34,048 bases of DNA from positions 1-34,048 of the IMG/VR virus record IMGVR_UViG_3300033048_000153, one strand, 5' to 3'. Source of the DNA: a virus. This document shows positions 8,483 through 15,438 of this stretch, one piece after another. Position numbers and translations under genes: made by a program. The notes under the pieces are model-generated. The model did not search any database. It was not told the origin of the DNA and was given only the letters and a program-made list of their open reading frames with translations. How positions within the stretch are numbered: position 1 is the stretch's first letter; the number at the start of each line of letters is the position of its first letter.

Positions 8483-8919
8483 CCCACATGATCTTGCAGC
8501 GCTTCCTCCGCGATCCGATCCAGCTCGCCGCTCTCGATTCGTTGCTCGACCAGATCCCGCGCTTTGTCCATCACCCGCCGGGTCGTTTCGAGGACTCGTT
8601 TCAGATTCGCCCGGTCCCTCGGGCTCGGGGAAAAAGACACGAGTTCCTCGAGCAGGGCTGTCGTGGCGTGCTCGATCGCGTCGCCCGCCATCGCCCGTCC
8701 GAACTCCTCGTCGCTGACGCTCTGCGCATCCGCCTCCGGCTTGCACACGGCGTAGACGATGTCGCAGAGCAAGACCGGGTCGGTGATGAGCCGGTCGATC
8801 AGCTTGCCGCCGACGACTTCGAGCAGATCGACTTCGAGCAGGCCACGCACGCGCTTGATCGCGTCCACCGTGATGCTCACCGTCCAGGTCCGCCCCGCGT
8901 TGTCTTGGAATGTCTTCAT
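8422..8919 (-). CDS. Tail assembly chaperone (G-like, unshifted product)
   Basis: The 165-residue protein starts MKTFQDNAGRTWTVSITVDAIKRV at an ATG (8919) preceded by GGAGGAAT. It is mainly helical (VLLCDIVYAVCKPEADAQ, IEHATTALLEELVSF, RVMDKARDLVEQRIESGEL) and lies between tail tube and tape-measure genes, where tail chaperones are encoded. Beyond residue about 146 the unshifted frame turns into a Ser/Pro-rich tail (GSAGSSSGNSPVSSASIQPP) with no sign of conservation, while the -1 frame continues with conserved-looking sequence. This pattern suggests that most ribosomes end at 8422 and a minority make the longer G-T form. Open reading upstream of 8919 overlaps the tube gene and is not credible coding sequence. 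Confidence 0.82.
   Translation of the reverse strand: MKTFQDNAGRTWTVSITVDAIKRVRGLLEVDLLEVVGGKLIDRLITDPVLLCDIVYAVCKPEADAQSVSDEEFGRAMAGDAIEHATTALLEELVSFSPSPRDRANLKRVLETTRRVMDKARDLVEQRIESGELDRIAEEALQDHVGSAGSSSGNSPVSSASIQPP
8480..8489 (-). promoter_or_regulatory. Candidate -1 ribosomal frameshift site
   Basis: Read on the minus strand the bases are CAT GTG GGG AGT in the chaperone frame. The GGGG run at 8485-8482 lets the Gly codon re-pair one base back as GGG, after which reading continues GAG TGC TGG. The site sits exactly where conservation moves from one frame to the other. It is not a classic XXXYYYZ heptamer, so efficiency is uncertain. Confidence 0.5.
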
Positions 8920-8930
8920 GATTCCTCCAT

Positions 8931-9353
8931 TCAGATCCAGCTGGGCGCGGTGCCGTCGTAGGTGACCTTGGCGGTGATCGACACCGTGAGTGCTTCTTCG
9001 AGTTGCTCGCTTCGGCTGAAGTTGGTGATCGAGAAATCTGCTTCGAGCCCGGAGCCCACAGGCCCATCGAGCACCTGCAACCCGATCACGGCGTTGTTGA
9101 AGAATGCGTCTTTGATGGCCGTGAACCCCGCGTCGGCGGTATCCCACACCATCTCGAACTCGACGCTCGCCTCCTTGAGCGTGCCGACGGTTGCTCGCCA
9201 ACCCGCGTTGGCCCGCGTCGTGATGTCGGCCTCGCCGGTTTCGAGACTGAGCGTCACATCTTTGACATTGGCCAGTTCGGTCCATGAACCGGCCCCGCCG
9301 ACGCCTCCGGATTTGAAGTTGAGCACGGCGTCCATGCCGAGTTTGATGGCCAT
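8931..9353 (-). CDS. Major tail tube protein
   Basis: The 140-residue protein has the pattern of TP901-1-type siphovirus tail tube proteins: an early WTELANVKDVTLSLETGEADITTRANAGW stretch, a central VEFEMVWDTADAGFTAI, and a final beta-strand region LTVSITAKVTYDGTAP. These proteins polymerise into hexameric rings around the tape measure. GTAGGAGGCAAAGTC precedes the ATG at 9353, a strong ribosome site as expected for an abundant protein. The gene is between the neck genes and the tail chaperone, as in other long-tailed phages. Confidence 0.85.
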   Translation of the reverse strand: MAIKLGMDAVLNFKSGGVGGAGSWTELANVKDVTLSLETGEADITTRANAGWRATVGTLKEASVEFEMVWDTADAGFTAIKDAFFNNAVIGLQVLDGPVGSGLEADFSITNFSRSEQLEEALTVSITAKVTYDGTAPSWI

Positions 9354-9364
9354 GACTTTGCCTC

Positions 9365-9769
9365 CTACTTCACCGACCCGGCCCAGTGTTTGGGCAGGCG
9401 GCTTTGTGTCTTGGTCAGCGCCGGTCCCATGAACGGCCGCTTCGGGTATCGCTGCTTGCGGTAACGCCCGCCGAACTCGTGCGCTCGTGCCGATTGGCCG
9501 ACAATGCGGTAATCGGGGCCGATGACAACGCGTTGTCTGTTCTTCTCAACCGCAAACCGGATCGAACTGCGCAGTTGCCCGCGCCTAGTCTTGGGCGGTT
9601 TGCCCGGCTCGGCGGGGTTTGCACTCTTGCGGATGCTGCGTTTGGCGGTGAGCCGGATCGTCGCGCCCGCGTGCCCGAGGCTTTCGATGTTGGCCCGACG
9701 AACCTTGCGGAGCACCTTGGGGATGTCCGCACGGGTCTTGATCTGGAATCCAATGGCTGCACTGGTCAT
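9365..9769 (-). CDS. HK97 gp10-like minor tail/neck protein
   Basis: The 134-residue, strongly basic product resembles the HK97 gp10/Z-like family of head-tail connection proteins. It has an N-terminal helix-rich part with many Arg (RKVRRANIESLGHAG), then KPPKTRRGQLRSSIRF, a VVIGPDYR beta segment, and ARAHEFGGRYRKQRYPKRPFMGPAL. The HEFGG followed by RPFMGPAL is typical of that family. Its ATG overlaps the stop of the upstream gene as ATGA (9766-9769), part of a run of coupled genes. It probably sits at the tail-head junction. Confidence 0.8.
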   Translation of the reverse strand: MTSAAIGFQIKTRADIPKVLRKVRRANIESLGHAGATIRLTAKRSIRKSANPAEPGKPPKTRRGQLRSSIRFAVEKNRQRVVIGPDYRIVGQSARAHEFGGRYRKQRYPKRPFMGPALTKTQSRLPKHWAGSVK

Positions 9770-10194
9770 CGCATCACCCGAAATGTCAGCGTGATGATGC
9801 TGGTGAAGAGCCGCTTCTCGGTCAGGTGCTCGGGTGCAAAGACCGGCTCGGTAGCCACCTTGAGTACCGGCACGCTACCGACGCCATCGACCTGCACGCG
9901 CCCGAGCCGGAAGTGGTCGGCGATCTCCTCGGCCAGCGTCATCAACGCATCAGCCTCGGCATCATCCGCCACCTTCTGTTGCACACCGACATCGATGGCG
10001 TAATCGTGCTGGTTCTGATTCCGGCTCGACGCGAGGACTTCGATGCCCTTTGGCACAACCGACACATGCAGGTCAGTCATCTCGGGCAGATCGAACACGG
10101 GCTGGTAGTGCCGCACGGCGGCGAGTGCCTGACTGAATGATCCGGCATTGATCGATTCGACAACCGCGTCGGCGATGACGATAAGCACACTCAT
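9766..10194 (-). CDS. Tail terminator-like protein
   Basis: The 142-residue protein begins with VLIVIADAVVESINAGSF, then DLPEMTDLHVSVVPKG and HDYAIDVGVQQKV, and ends TEKRLFTSIITLTFRVMR. This alternation (N-terminal helix, central beta-sheet with VSVVP, final strand) fits phage tail terminator or tail-completion proteins, which cap the tube and join it to the head. Identification is by pattern and by position between the neck gene and the gp10-like gene. It starts at the ATGA overlap 10191-10194 and ends in the ATGA overlap 9766-9769. Confidence 0.72.
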   Translation of the reverse strand: MSVLIVIADAVVESINAGSFSQALAAVRHYQPVFDLPEMTDLHVSVVPKGIEVLASSRNQNQHDYAIDVGVQQKVADDAEADALMTLAEEIADHFRLGRVQVDGVGSVPVLKVATEPVFAPEHLTEKRLFTSIITLTFRVMR

Positions 10195-10457
10195 GGTTCA
10201 CCTCCGCCCGCGACATGTGGCCGACCGTTGAATCGCCCTTCGAGATACGACACGCGGCGTTCGATCGAGTAGAGGTCGTTGCGCAGACTGCGGATTTCCC
10301 CGGTGAGATCGGCGATACGGGATTCGATCTGGTCGAGTTTGGTCGTCACGACGCCCCACTGGACCGTGAGCGCCAACACCGCGATCGCGGCCGTGATGCC
10401 GACACCTGCCCAACGAGCCTTCGTGCCGTTCGTGTTGGTGGTTGCTTTCTCGGTCAT
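10191..10457 (-). CDS. Small membrane protein with coiled coil
   Basis: The 88-residue product has a short polar N-terminus, one transmembrane segment (about 17-36, VGITAAIAVLALTVQWGVV) and then a heptad-type coiled coil (TKLDQIESRIADLTGEIRSLRNDLYSIERRVSYLEGRF). It overlaps both neighbours by ATGA, in the middle of the neck genes. The shape, one N-terminal anchor with a periplasmic coiled coil, is that of an inner-membrane spanin, some holin-type proteins or a small assembly factor. No family is recognised. If it is a lysis protein, it is the only lysis candidate besides the lipoprotein in this window. Confidence 0.75.
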   Translation of the reverse strand: MTEKATTNTNGTKARWAGVGITAAIAVLALTVQWGVVTTKLDQIESRIADLTGEIRSLRNDLYSIERRVSYLEGRFNGRPHVAGGGEP

Positions 10458-10837
10458 GCGCCCTCCGTGGCGATGTGCTTGGTGTGGATGCGGAGTGCTT
10501 TGCGGTATGGGTCGCTGTAGCGGAACACGGGTTCATCACCGGGAGAGAGGACTTCGAAGACGAAGGTGGTGCTGCCGTCGGTCTCGCGGATCTGATCGCC
10601 CCGTTTGGGCAGCGTGGGTTGGCCGTCGAGCACGAGGTCGGCCGTGCGAATCAGGTAGTCCCGGCTCTCGGTCTTGGTGACGATGCCAAACTCGTCCGCC
10701 TGCTCGAACTCGGTTCGCCCGATCGTGGCCTGCACCTCAACCGTGCTCGCCCCACGCGCATACGACACCGATCGCGTCATGTGTTGGTGTCGCTGGTCGT
10801 CGAGCCAGCTCGCGCCTTGTTCGAGCATGTCCGCCAC
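10454..10837 (-). CDS. Head-tail connector (neck) protein
   Basis: The 127-residue product (MADMLEQGASWLDDQRHQHM...) resembles short head-closure or connector proteins located between capsid and tail genes. It contains VEVQATIGRTEFEQADEF, a DYLIRTADLVLDG strand region and LPKRGDQIRETDG, which is common in neck proteins. The frame starts with GTG at 10837, preceded by AAGGAAGGAACC; an ATG three codons later at 10828 is the alternative. The stop overlaps the next ATG (ATGA, 10454-10457). Function is inferred from position and overall pattern. Confidence 0.72.
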   Translation of the reverse strand: MADMLEQGASWLDDQRHQHMTRSVSYARGASTVEVQATIGRTEFEQADEFGIVTKTESRDYLIRTADLVLDGQPTLPKRGDQIRETDGSTTFVFEVLSPGDEPVFRYSDPYRKALRIHTKHIATEGA

Positions 10838-10858
10838 GGTGGTTCCTTCCTTCGATCC

Positions 10859-11197
10859 CTATTGGCTCATCCGCACGCGCACGCTCGCGTCGTTATCACC
10901 CGCGGCCGCGATGGATCGGCCGATGCGTTTGTTCGACCCGGTGTCGCTGTTCGTCGTGGCCTCTTTGGCCGACTCGTCCCAGTACACATCGAGCCCCTCG
11001 GCGATCGCCGTGCTCGCGCCCGTGGCCTTGGGGAGGTCGAAGACCCCGACGACCGCCAAGGCCCCGAGCGTGCCCGCCGGGATGTCGAGTTTGGCAATGC
11101 CGACGAGTTCGCCCTGGACGACGACTTCACCCGCCGCGACATCCGCCGCGGGCGTGTAGTCGATCGAGTTGCCTTCATGGATGTATGTTGCTGTCAT
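10859..11197 (-). CDS. DUF2190-like capsid-associated protein
   Basis: From the ATG at 11197 the 112-residue product starts MTATYIHEGNSIDYTPAADVAAGEVVVQG, which is the usual opening of DUF2190 proteins, small beta-rich proteins encoded beside phage capsid genes and thought to decorate or stabilise heads. The following LVGIAKLDIPAGTLGALAVVGVFDLPKA also fits. GAGGAG lies nine bases upstream of this ATG. A start at 11263 would add 22 Gly/Glu-rich residues and also has a weaker GAGGTAG, so it cannot be excluded. Confidence 0.8.
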   Translation of the reverse strand: MTATYIHEGNSIDYTPAADVAAGEVVVQGELVGIAKLDIPAGTLGALAVVGVFDLPKATGASTAIAEGLDVYWDESAKEATTNSDTGSNKRIGRSIAAAGDNDASVRVRMSQ

Positions 11198-11282
11198 TGC
11201 GATTTGCTCCTCATCGATGGGTTCCTTGCCACCGGCTTGTCCGTTGCCTGGAAACTGTGTCATTCACGCTCTACCTCGCTGA

Positions 11283-12818
11283 TCAGGCCTCGCCCTTGCT
11301 CTTGACGGCCGCCCGGTGGTCCTGCATTGCCACGCCGAAGTCGAAGTAGCCGCGCCACTGCATGCCGAGTGTGTTGAAATCGGTCTCGCCCGATTCGATC
11401 GTCGGCGTGCGCTTGCCACGCAGATACGCGATCTCGATGGCCGCGACATCCGCCGGGTTGGCCAGCAGGTACCACGCCTTCGCGCTACCGCCGGTGATGC
11501 CCTGAGCGTTGAGGTACGGCGAGGCGACCGGCTGCCACTTGCCCGCGTGCGGGTTGACGGCGGGCTTGGGCTTGTTGGTGTCCGTCGTCTCGTTGACGCG
11601 TGTCTCGGTCATGAGCACCTGAGCCGTCACCTTGAGCGACGACGGCACAAGCAGCACCGCGGGCGAAAGCAGGATCGGCTTGCCTTCGGCGTCCGTCTGG
11701 TCGAGGAAGACCTGCTCGGCCTGGGTCAGCGCGTCGATCGACAACGCGGTGTCCGCACCCGAGAGGAAGTTGTTGTTGCCCGCACCGAAGAAGTTCGACG
11801 GGTTGGACAGCAGCAACTCAAACACCGCCTCCTCGCGCTTGAGGGCGGACATTCGCCCGATCAGGCGCGGGATCTGGAGGAACGCCCCCAAGTCGTCGTT
11901 GATCATCATTTGCCGTGTCAAGGCGATCATCCGCCCGTAGGTCTCGACCTTGTTCGTGAACGCCAGTTCGCTAAGACCGGCGTGCTTGAGTTCGCCGTCC
12001 GGCCCGACCTTCTCGAAGACGCCGTTGCCGGTGAGCCGGTAGCGCGTCACCTCCTTGAAGTCGTTCACATCCGTCTCGGCCGAGAACTTGGCGACCACAC
12101 TCTCGACGGCGGTGTAGGCCGCGAGCATGGTCTTGTTGGCGACATTCGAGAGGATGCCCGAGAGCGAGATCGTGCTGAACCCGCCGCCGCCCGCTGCCTG
12201 GATCAACCGTCCGTTGGCCGCGAATGCCGCGCGGATCGTCGCGTTGTCGATGCGTCCCGGTCGGACATGATCGCCCGCGGCGTGGATCGTCTCGTAGATC
12301 AGCGTGTGCAATCCGGCCCCTTGCAAATCATGGGCCATCGCCGCGTTCATGGTCTTTTCGTCGTACCACTCGCCGACCTGCTTCTCGGGCAGGCCCGCTG
12401 ACAGACACAACGCCGCCTCGATCGCCCGCCCGCTCTGGGCCGGGTCTTCATCGCGGCGTACCCCTCCGTGATTCAGCGAGGGTCGCTGGGCGCGGAGCAC
12501 CTCGAGTTCGGTGCGGGTCGTATCCCAACCGTCAGCGATCGCACTCGCTTCGATCTCATCGTTCTTGCCCGCGCAGATGCGGCGGACCGCCACGATGCGT
12601 GTGGTCTCCGCCGCCGTCTCGGCCCGGATGCGGGCGATGACATCCGTGTCTCCGCCCGCACCCCCCGCACCATCGCCGCCGTCGGCATCCTTGCCGGTCG
12701 GCTCGGCCTCCTCGGCCTTGATCTCGGCTTCGAACATGGCCTGAAGATTGGTCGTCTGTGTTTCGGTGAGCGTGTCGGGGTCGAATCCCTTCGCCTCGAG
12801 CCATTGGTCGAATGTCAT
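11283..12818 (-). CDS. Nested in-frame scaffold-capsid product (internal start)
   Basis: Inside the fusion gene, AAGGAGGACGAC stands directly before ATG at 12818 (Met198, MTFDQWLEAKGFDPDTLTE). The same 12 bases precede the full-length start. Translation from here gives a 511-residue scaffold-capsid protein without protease. MTFDQWLEAKGFDP looks like a natural N-terminus for a capsid protein with a delta-like scaffold. Nested protease/scaffold genes are well known (lambda C/Nu3). This would make capsid subunits in excess of protease. The call is an inference from the ribosome site. Confidence 0.6.
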   Translation of the reverse strand: MTFDQWLEAKGFDPDTLTETQTTNLQAMFEAEIKAEEAEPTGKDADGGDGAGGAGGDTDVIARIRAETAAETTRIVAVRRICAGKNDEIEASAIADGWDTTRTELEVLRAQRPSLNHGGVRRDEDPAQSGRAIEAALCLSAGLPEKQVGEWYDEKTMNAAMAHDLQGAGLHTLIYETIHAAGDHVRPGRIDNATIRAAFAANGRLIQAAGGGGFSTISLSGILSNVANKTMLAAYTAVESVVAKFSAETDVNDFKEVTRYRLTGNGVFEKVGPDGELKHAGLSELAFTNKVETYGRMIALTRQMMINDDLGAFLQIPRLIGRMSALKREEAVFELLLSNPSNFFGAGNNNFLSGADTALSIDALTQAEQVFLDQTDAEGKPILLSPAVLLVPSSLKVTAQVLMTETRVNETTDTNKPKPAVNPHAGKWQPVASPYLNAQGITGGSAKAWYLLANPADVAAIEIAYLRGKRTPTIESGETDFNTLGMQWRGYFDFGVAMQDHRAAVKSKGEA

Positions 12819-13409
12819 GTCGTCCTCCTTGACGATGTGTGCTTGCTTGCTGTGGTTCTGATTGCTGCGCGACGCCGCGACGCTCGCGCTGGTGTTGTCG
12901 TCCGCGCCCAGTGCGACGAAGCTCACTTCGCCAAGCACCGTCTTGCGGGCGATATGAATCGGGCCTGTAAACTCGCGCCCGTTGGCAATGGCCTTCTTGC
13001 CCTTGAGCACGAACTCCATCTGCCCGGACACCGCACCAAGCGATGCCTGCCAGGGGAACCCGTTTCGACTGCTCTCGACGATCTCTTTGGCCACCGGGCC
13101 TGCACCCGAGATCACCCCGGACACGAGCAACTGATTGCCCTCAATGCGGATCGAATCGGTATGCCCGACGATCAATGATCGGTTGTGATCCTTGAGGATG
13201 GGTCGGCTCTTGATCTGGCCGCCCGCGATCTCCATCCCGGCCATGTCCACGACGACCGGGTGCGGCCAGCCGCTGAGCGTCATCGGCCCGCCGGTGTAAG
13301 CGACCATCGAGAATCGGCGCAGAGTCGGCGCGTTGTCGTCGCCGGAGGCAGCGGCCTCGACCCAGTTCTCAACGGGCGCAGACAAAATCAGTTGATGCTC
13401 ATTCGGCAT
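11283..13409 (-). CDS. Prohead protease-scaffold-major capsid fusion
   Basis: The 708-residue product joins three functions. Residues about 5-180 form a caudovirus prohead protease (S78-like), with KDH at 73-75 giving the catalytic His75 and FPWQASLGA giving Ser123. Residues about 195-330 are an acidic, Ala/Glu-rich scaffold-like segment. Residues about 410-708 are a HK97-fold major capsid protein close to Mu gpT-type sequences (GILSNVANKTMLAAY, FKEVTRYRLTGNG, TRQMMINDDLGAF). Fusions of this type are known in phages. AAGGAGGACGAC precedes the ATG at 13409, which overlaps the portal gene by 11 bp. A second, equally strong ribosome site lies inside the gene before Met198. The capsid part would be released by the protease or made separately from that internal start. 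Confidence 0.9.
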   Translation of the reverse strand: MPNEHQLILSAPVENWVEAAASGDDNAPTLRRFSMVAYTGGPMTLSGWPHPVVVDMAGMEIAGGQIKSRPILKDHNRSLIVGHTDSIRIEGNQLLVSGVISGAGPVAKEIVESSRNGFPWQASLGAVSGQMEFVLKGKKAIANGREFTGPIHIARKTVLGEVSFVALGADDNTSASVAASRSNQNHSKQAHIVKEDDMTFDQWLEAKGFDPDTLTETQTTNLQAMFEAEIKAEEAEPTGKDADGGDGAGGAGGDTDVIARIRAETAAETTRIVAVRRICAGKNDEIEASAIADGWDTTRTELEVLRAQRPSLNHGGVRRDEDPAQSGRAIEAALCLSAGLPEKQVGEWYDEKTMNAAMAHDLQGAGLHTLIYETIHAAGDHVRPGRIDNATIRAAFAANGRLIQAAGGGGFSTISLSGILSNVANKTMLAAYTAVESVVAKFSAETDVNDFKEVTRYRLTGNGVFEKVGPDGELKHAGLSELAFTNKVETYGRMIALTRQMMINDDLGAFLQIPRLIGRMSALKREEAVFELLLSNPSNFFGAGNNNFLSGADTALSIDALTQAEQVFLDQTDAEGKPILLSPAVLLVPSSLKVTAQVLMTETRVNETTDTNKPKPAVNPHAGKWQPVASPYLNAQGITGGSAKAWYLLANPADVAAIEIAYLRGKRTPTIESGETDFNTLGMQWRGYFDFGVAMQDHRAAVKSKGEA

Positions 13410-14856
13410 TGTCGTCCTCCTTGCCGGAAGGCGTGAGTTGCGCGACGCGGTCCTCACTGAGTCCGAGTTCCTGCATCAACGCGACCTCCTTGGCCCGCTG
13501 GCGGAGCTCGGTTTCCCAGTCGCGTCCCTGCCGGGCGTATTCGTTGGCCAGCGTCGTCGTGTGCGATGACAGCCGGGTCGCCTGCGCGTTGGCTTCCTTG
13601 GCCGGGTCGACATGCTCGGTGCCGTCCCAGAACCACTGGTGCGACACCATGCCACCCGATGCGATGAGTGTGCGGAGCTGGAGCGGCATCAGATCAGAAA
13701 CAAGCACCGCCTCACGCAGCCACGCTTCAAGAATGCGATCGAGCACGAGGCACACGAGATGCTCTTGGTCGACGCGGATGCTCTTGAAATAGGTCTGGTG
13801 ATCGAGTCGCCCCGAGGCGTAGTTGTACCCACTGCTGTTGCCAGCCGCGATGTTGAACGGCATATTCAAACACCGCGCGATCTCGTTGAGAATCTCATGC
13901 TTGAACTCGGCATAGGTCGTGGCAGGCTGCTCGGCGTGAAGCTGCGACATCTTCCACCCGCCCGGCATGGTCAGCAGCGACCGCGCTTCGAGTTCGATCG
14001 CATCCATCGGCTCGACGGATTCTGCCTCGCCGTTGGCGGGAGTGTCGGTGTAGAGGATGCCCGCAAAGTCCGCGGCCGTCTCGGCAGCACCAAGAACCGC
14101 CAGCGTGAACCGACGCAGCTGCGCAAAGAGGGGTAACGCCGGTGTGATATCAGGAATGCCCCGGCTCTGACCCGGGCGATCTGATCGGTAGTAATGAATG
14201 ACCGACTCGGCGGGGACACGGTCGTATTCGAGCCCGAGGAAGCCCGTCCGCATATCCCCCGGATGGCCCTTGAGAATGTGATACTCGACCGGGTTGCCGA
14301 ACGCATCGAACACAATGCCGTCCACCGCGCCCTCGTCGAGGATCGACAGATCGGGCGTCGTCACTTGATCCGCTTCGATGAGCCGAAGATCGAGTTTCAC
14401 GGGCGTAGAAAGTTGCGGGTTGCTCACCAGAATGGCGAACAACTCCCCGTCGGTTGCCCGAGCCGCCCGCATGGTGCGGAGTTTCTCGGGCAGCCCGATC
14501 TCTTTGCTCCACGCGGCGAATGCCTGTTCGAGCCGAGCGTTTCCGGCCTCGTCATCGGTCAGCATCTGCAGCCGAGGACCGGTGCCGACCACATCATTGG
14601 CGAGTGTCAGCACGATCCCCTTGGCGTAGGCGTTGTTGGCGGTCTCGTATCGGGCACGGTTGCGAAGGGTGCGTCGGACCTCGGGTGAGGCGGCCGCGTC
14701 GGCGCTGAGCCCGTCGGCATGCATCCAGTGCCGCCGGTTGCCGTCGTTGGTCGCGGCTGAGTCAAAGCCCGCTCGGATTATCCGGCGAATAACCCCGCCC
14801 TTCGTCTGGGCGAGCGACTTTGGAGCCTCGGTCTTGGTGCGGAACAAGCCCAGCAT
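13399..14856 (-). CDS. Portal protein (lambda family)
   Basis: The 485-residue product matches the lambda-type portal family, the dodecameric ring through which DNA enters the head. Signs are the N-terminal RHWMHADGLSADAAASPEVR, then RNRARYETANNAYAKGIVLTLANDVVGTGPRLQM, EADQVTTPDL, GNPVEYHIL, the QSRGIPDITPALP block and SGYNYASGRLDHQTYFKSI. Length is usual for the family. The ATG at 14856 shares one base with the stop of the small upstream gene (TGATG), and the 3' end overlaps the protease-capsid gene by 11 bp. Confidence 0.93.
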   Translation of the reverse strand: MLGLFRTKTEAPKSLAQTKGGVIRRIIRAGFDSAATNDGNRRHWMHADGLSADAAASPEVRRTLRNRARYETANNAYAKGIVLTLANDVVGTGPRLQMLTDDEAGNARLEQAFAAWSKEIGLPEKLRTMRAARATDGELFAILVSNPQLSTPVKLDLRLIEADQVTTPDLSILDEGAVDGIVFDAFGNPVEYHILKGHPGDMRTGFLGLEYDRVPAESVIHYYRSDRPGQSRGIPDITPALPLFAQLRRFTLAVLGAAETAADFAGILYTDTPANGEAESVEPMDAIELEARSLLTMPGGWKMSQLHAEQPATTYAEFKHEILNEIARCLNMPFNIAAGNSSGYNYASGRLDHQTYFKSIRVDQEHLVCLVLDRILEAWLREAVLVSDLMPLQLRTLIASGGMVSHQWFWDGTEHVDPAKEANAQATRLSSHTTTLANEYARQGRDWETELRQRAKEVALMQELGLSEDRVAQLTPSGKEDDNAE

Positions 14857-15059
14857 CAGTTGCCTCCCGCGCCGGGAGGAATCAGCCGAGTGAACCGAAC
14901 CGCCTTGGCCGGGTTTGCAGCAACCTGCTTGCTTGCCAGATACCGATCGGCCTCGACCTGGTCCTTGAGCGAGTGCTGCTCGATACTTCCCGCATCACCC
15001 TGCGCCCGTTTCGGGCCGGCAGCGTTGTCTTTGATGGTTTGTTCGAGATCGTTTGCCAT
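14856..15059 (-). CDS. Small pre-portal head protein
   Basis: The 67-residue product (MANDLEQTIKDNAAGPKRAQGDAG...) resembles small proteins found just before lambda-type portal genes, with the pattern IEQHSLKDQVEADRYLASK followed by VRFTRLIPPGAGGN. Such proteins are gpW-like or head-completion candidates, but the exact function is not established. ATG 15059 is chosen because the family begins there; a GTG at 15101 would add 14 residues and has no ribosome site. The stop overlaps the portal ATG as TGATG. Confidence 0.72.
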   Translation of the reverse strand: MANDLEQTIKDNAAGPKRAQGDAGSIEQHSLKDQVEADRYLASKQVAANPAKAVRFTRLIPPGAGGN

Positions 15060-15252
15060 GTCCAGTCCGTATGGATGTGCCGCTTTACGCGCGGCCTTCA
15101 CTACGAACTTACGACATTGAACAGCGTGTTATGCGTTCAACGGCATGACTCTGGCATACATCATTCGATCTATCGAATCGGGATTCATTTTCTCATATTT
15201 GGTACGCAATACACGCAACGAGTCGCAAGAGATGCAATCTTGTGTTGTCGCT
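15060..15252. other. Non-coding gap with 16-bp palindrome
   Basis: This stretch between the Zn-ribbon gene and the head genes is visibly more A+T-rich than its surroundings. It holds the perfect inverted repeat ATTCGAT-CT-ATCGAAT at 15163-15178. Only tiny frames (about 20 codons) occur and I do not call genes. It may hold a promoter or operator for the head-tail transcript; no convincing -35/-10 pair was found. Confidence 0.45.
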
Positions 15253-15438
15253 TCATGATGCCTGCTCCCGTGTTGAGAAGCGCCGACCGCAGTTGCGGCA
15301 CTCGCGCCGACGGAGCAACACACCGCCTGTGAGGCGTTTGAGATACACGACCCGATGATGCGGACACCCGCACTGCCGACACACGATGCCGATGTGCTCG
15401 CCGTCCCGGCTCTCGACTTCTTGCTTCATGCGTGGCAT
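15253..15438 (-). CDS. Small NrdR-like zinc-ribbon protein
   Basis: The 61-residue product has a four-cysteine zinc ribbon: CRQCG, then RLTGGVLLRRRECRNCGRRFSTRE. The arrangement, especially RRRECRNCGRRFSTRE, resembles the N-terminal zinc ribbon of the repressor NrdR but without its ATP-cone. Its ATG at 15438 overlaps the terminase stop (TGATG) and has GGGGAGGGC upstream inside the terminase gene. Being coupled to the large terminase, it may bind DNA in packaging or act as a late regulator; both are inference. Confidence 0.75.
   Translation of the reverse strand: MPRMKQEVESRDGEHIGIVCRQCGCPHHRVVYLKRLTGGVLLRRRECRNCGRRFSTREQAS

Noticed and set aside
15129-15323. Small minus-strand frame overlapping the Zn-ribbon gene
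   Set aside because: It overlaps the zinc-ribbon frame, has no ribosome site and no recognisable sequence.
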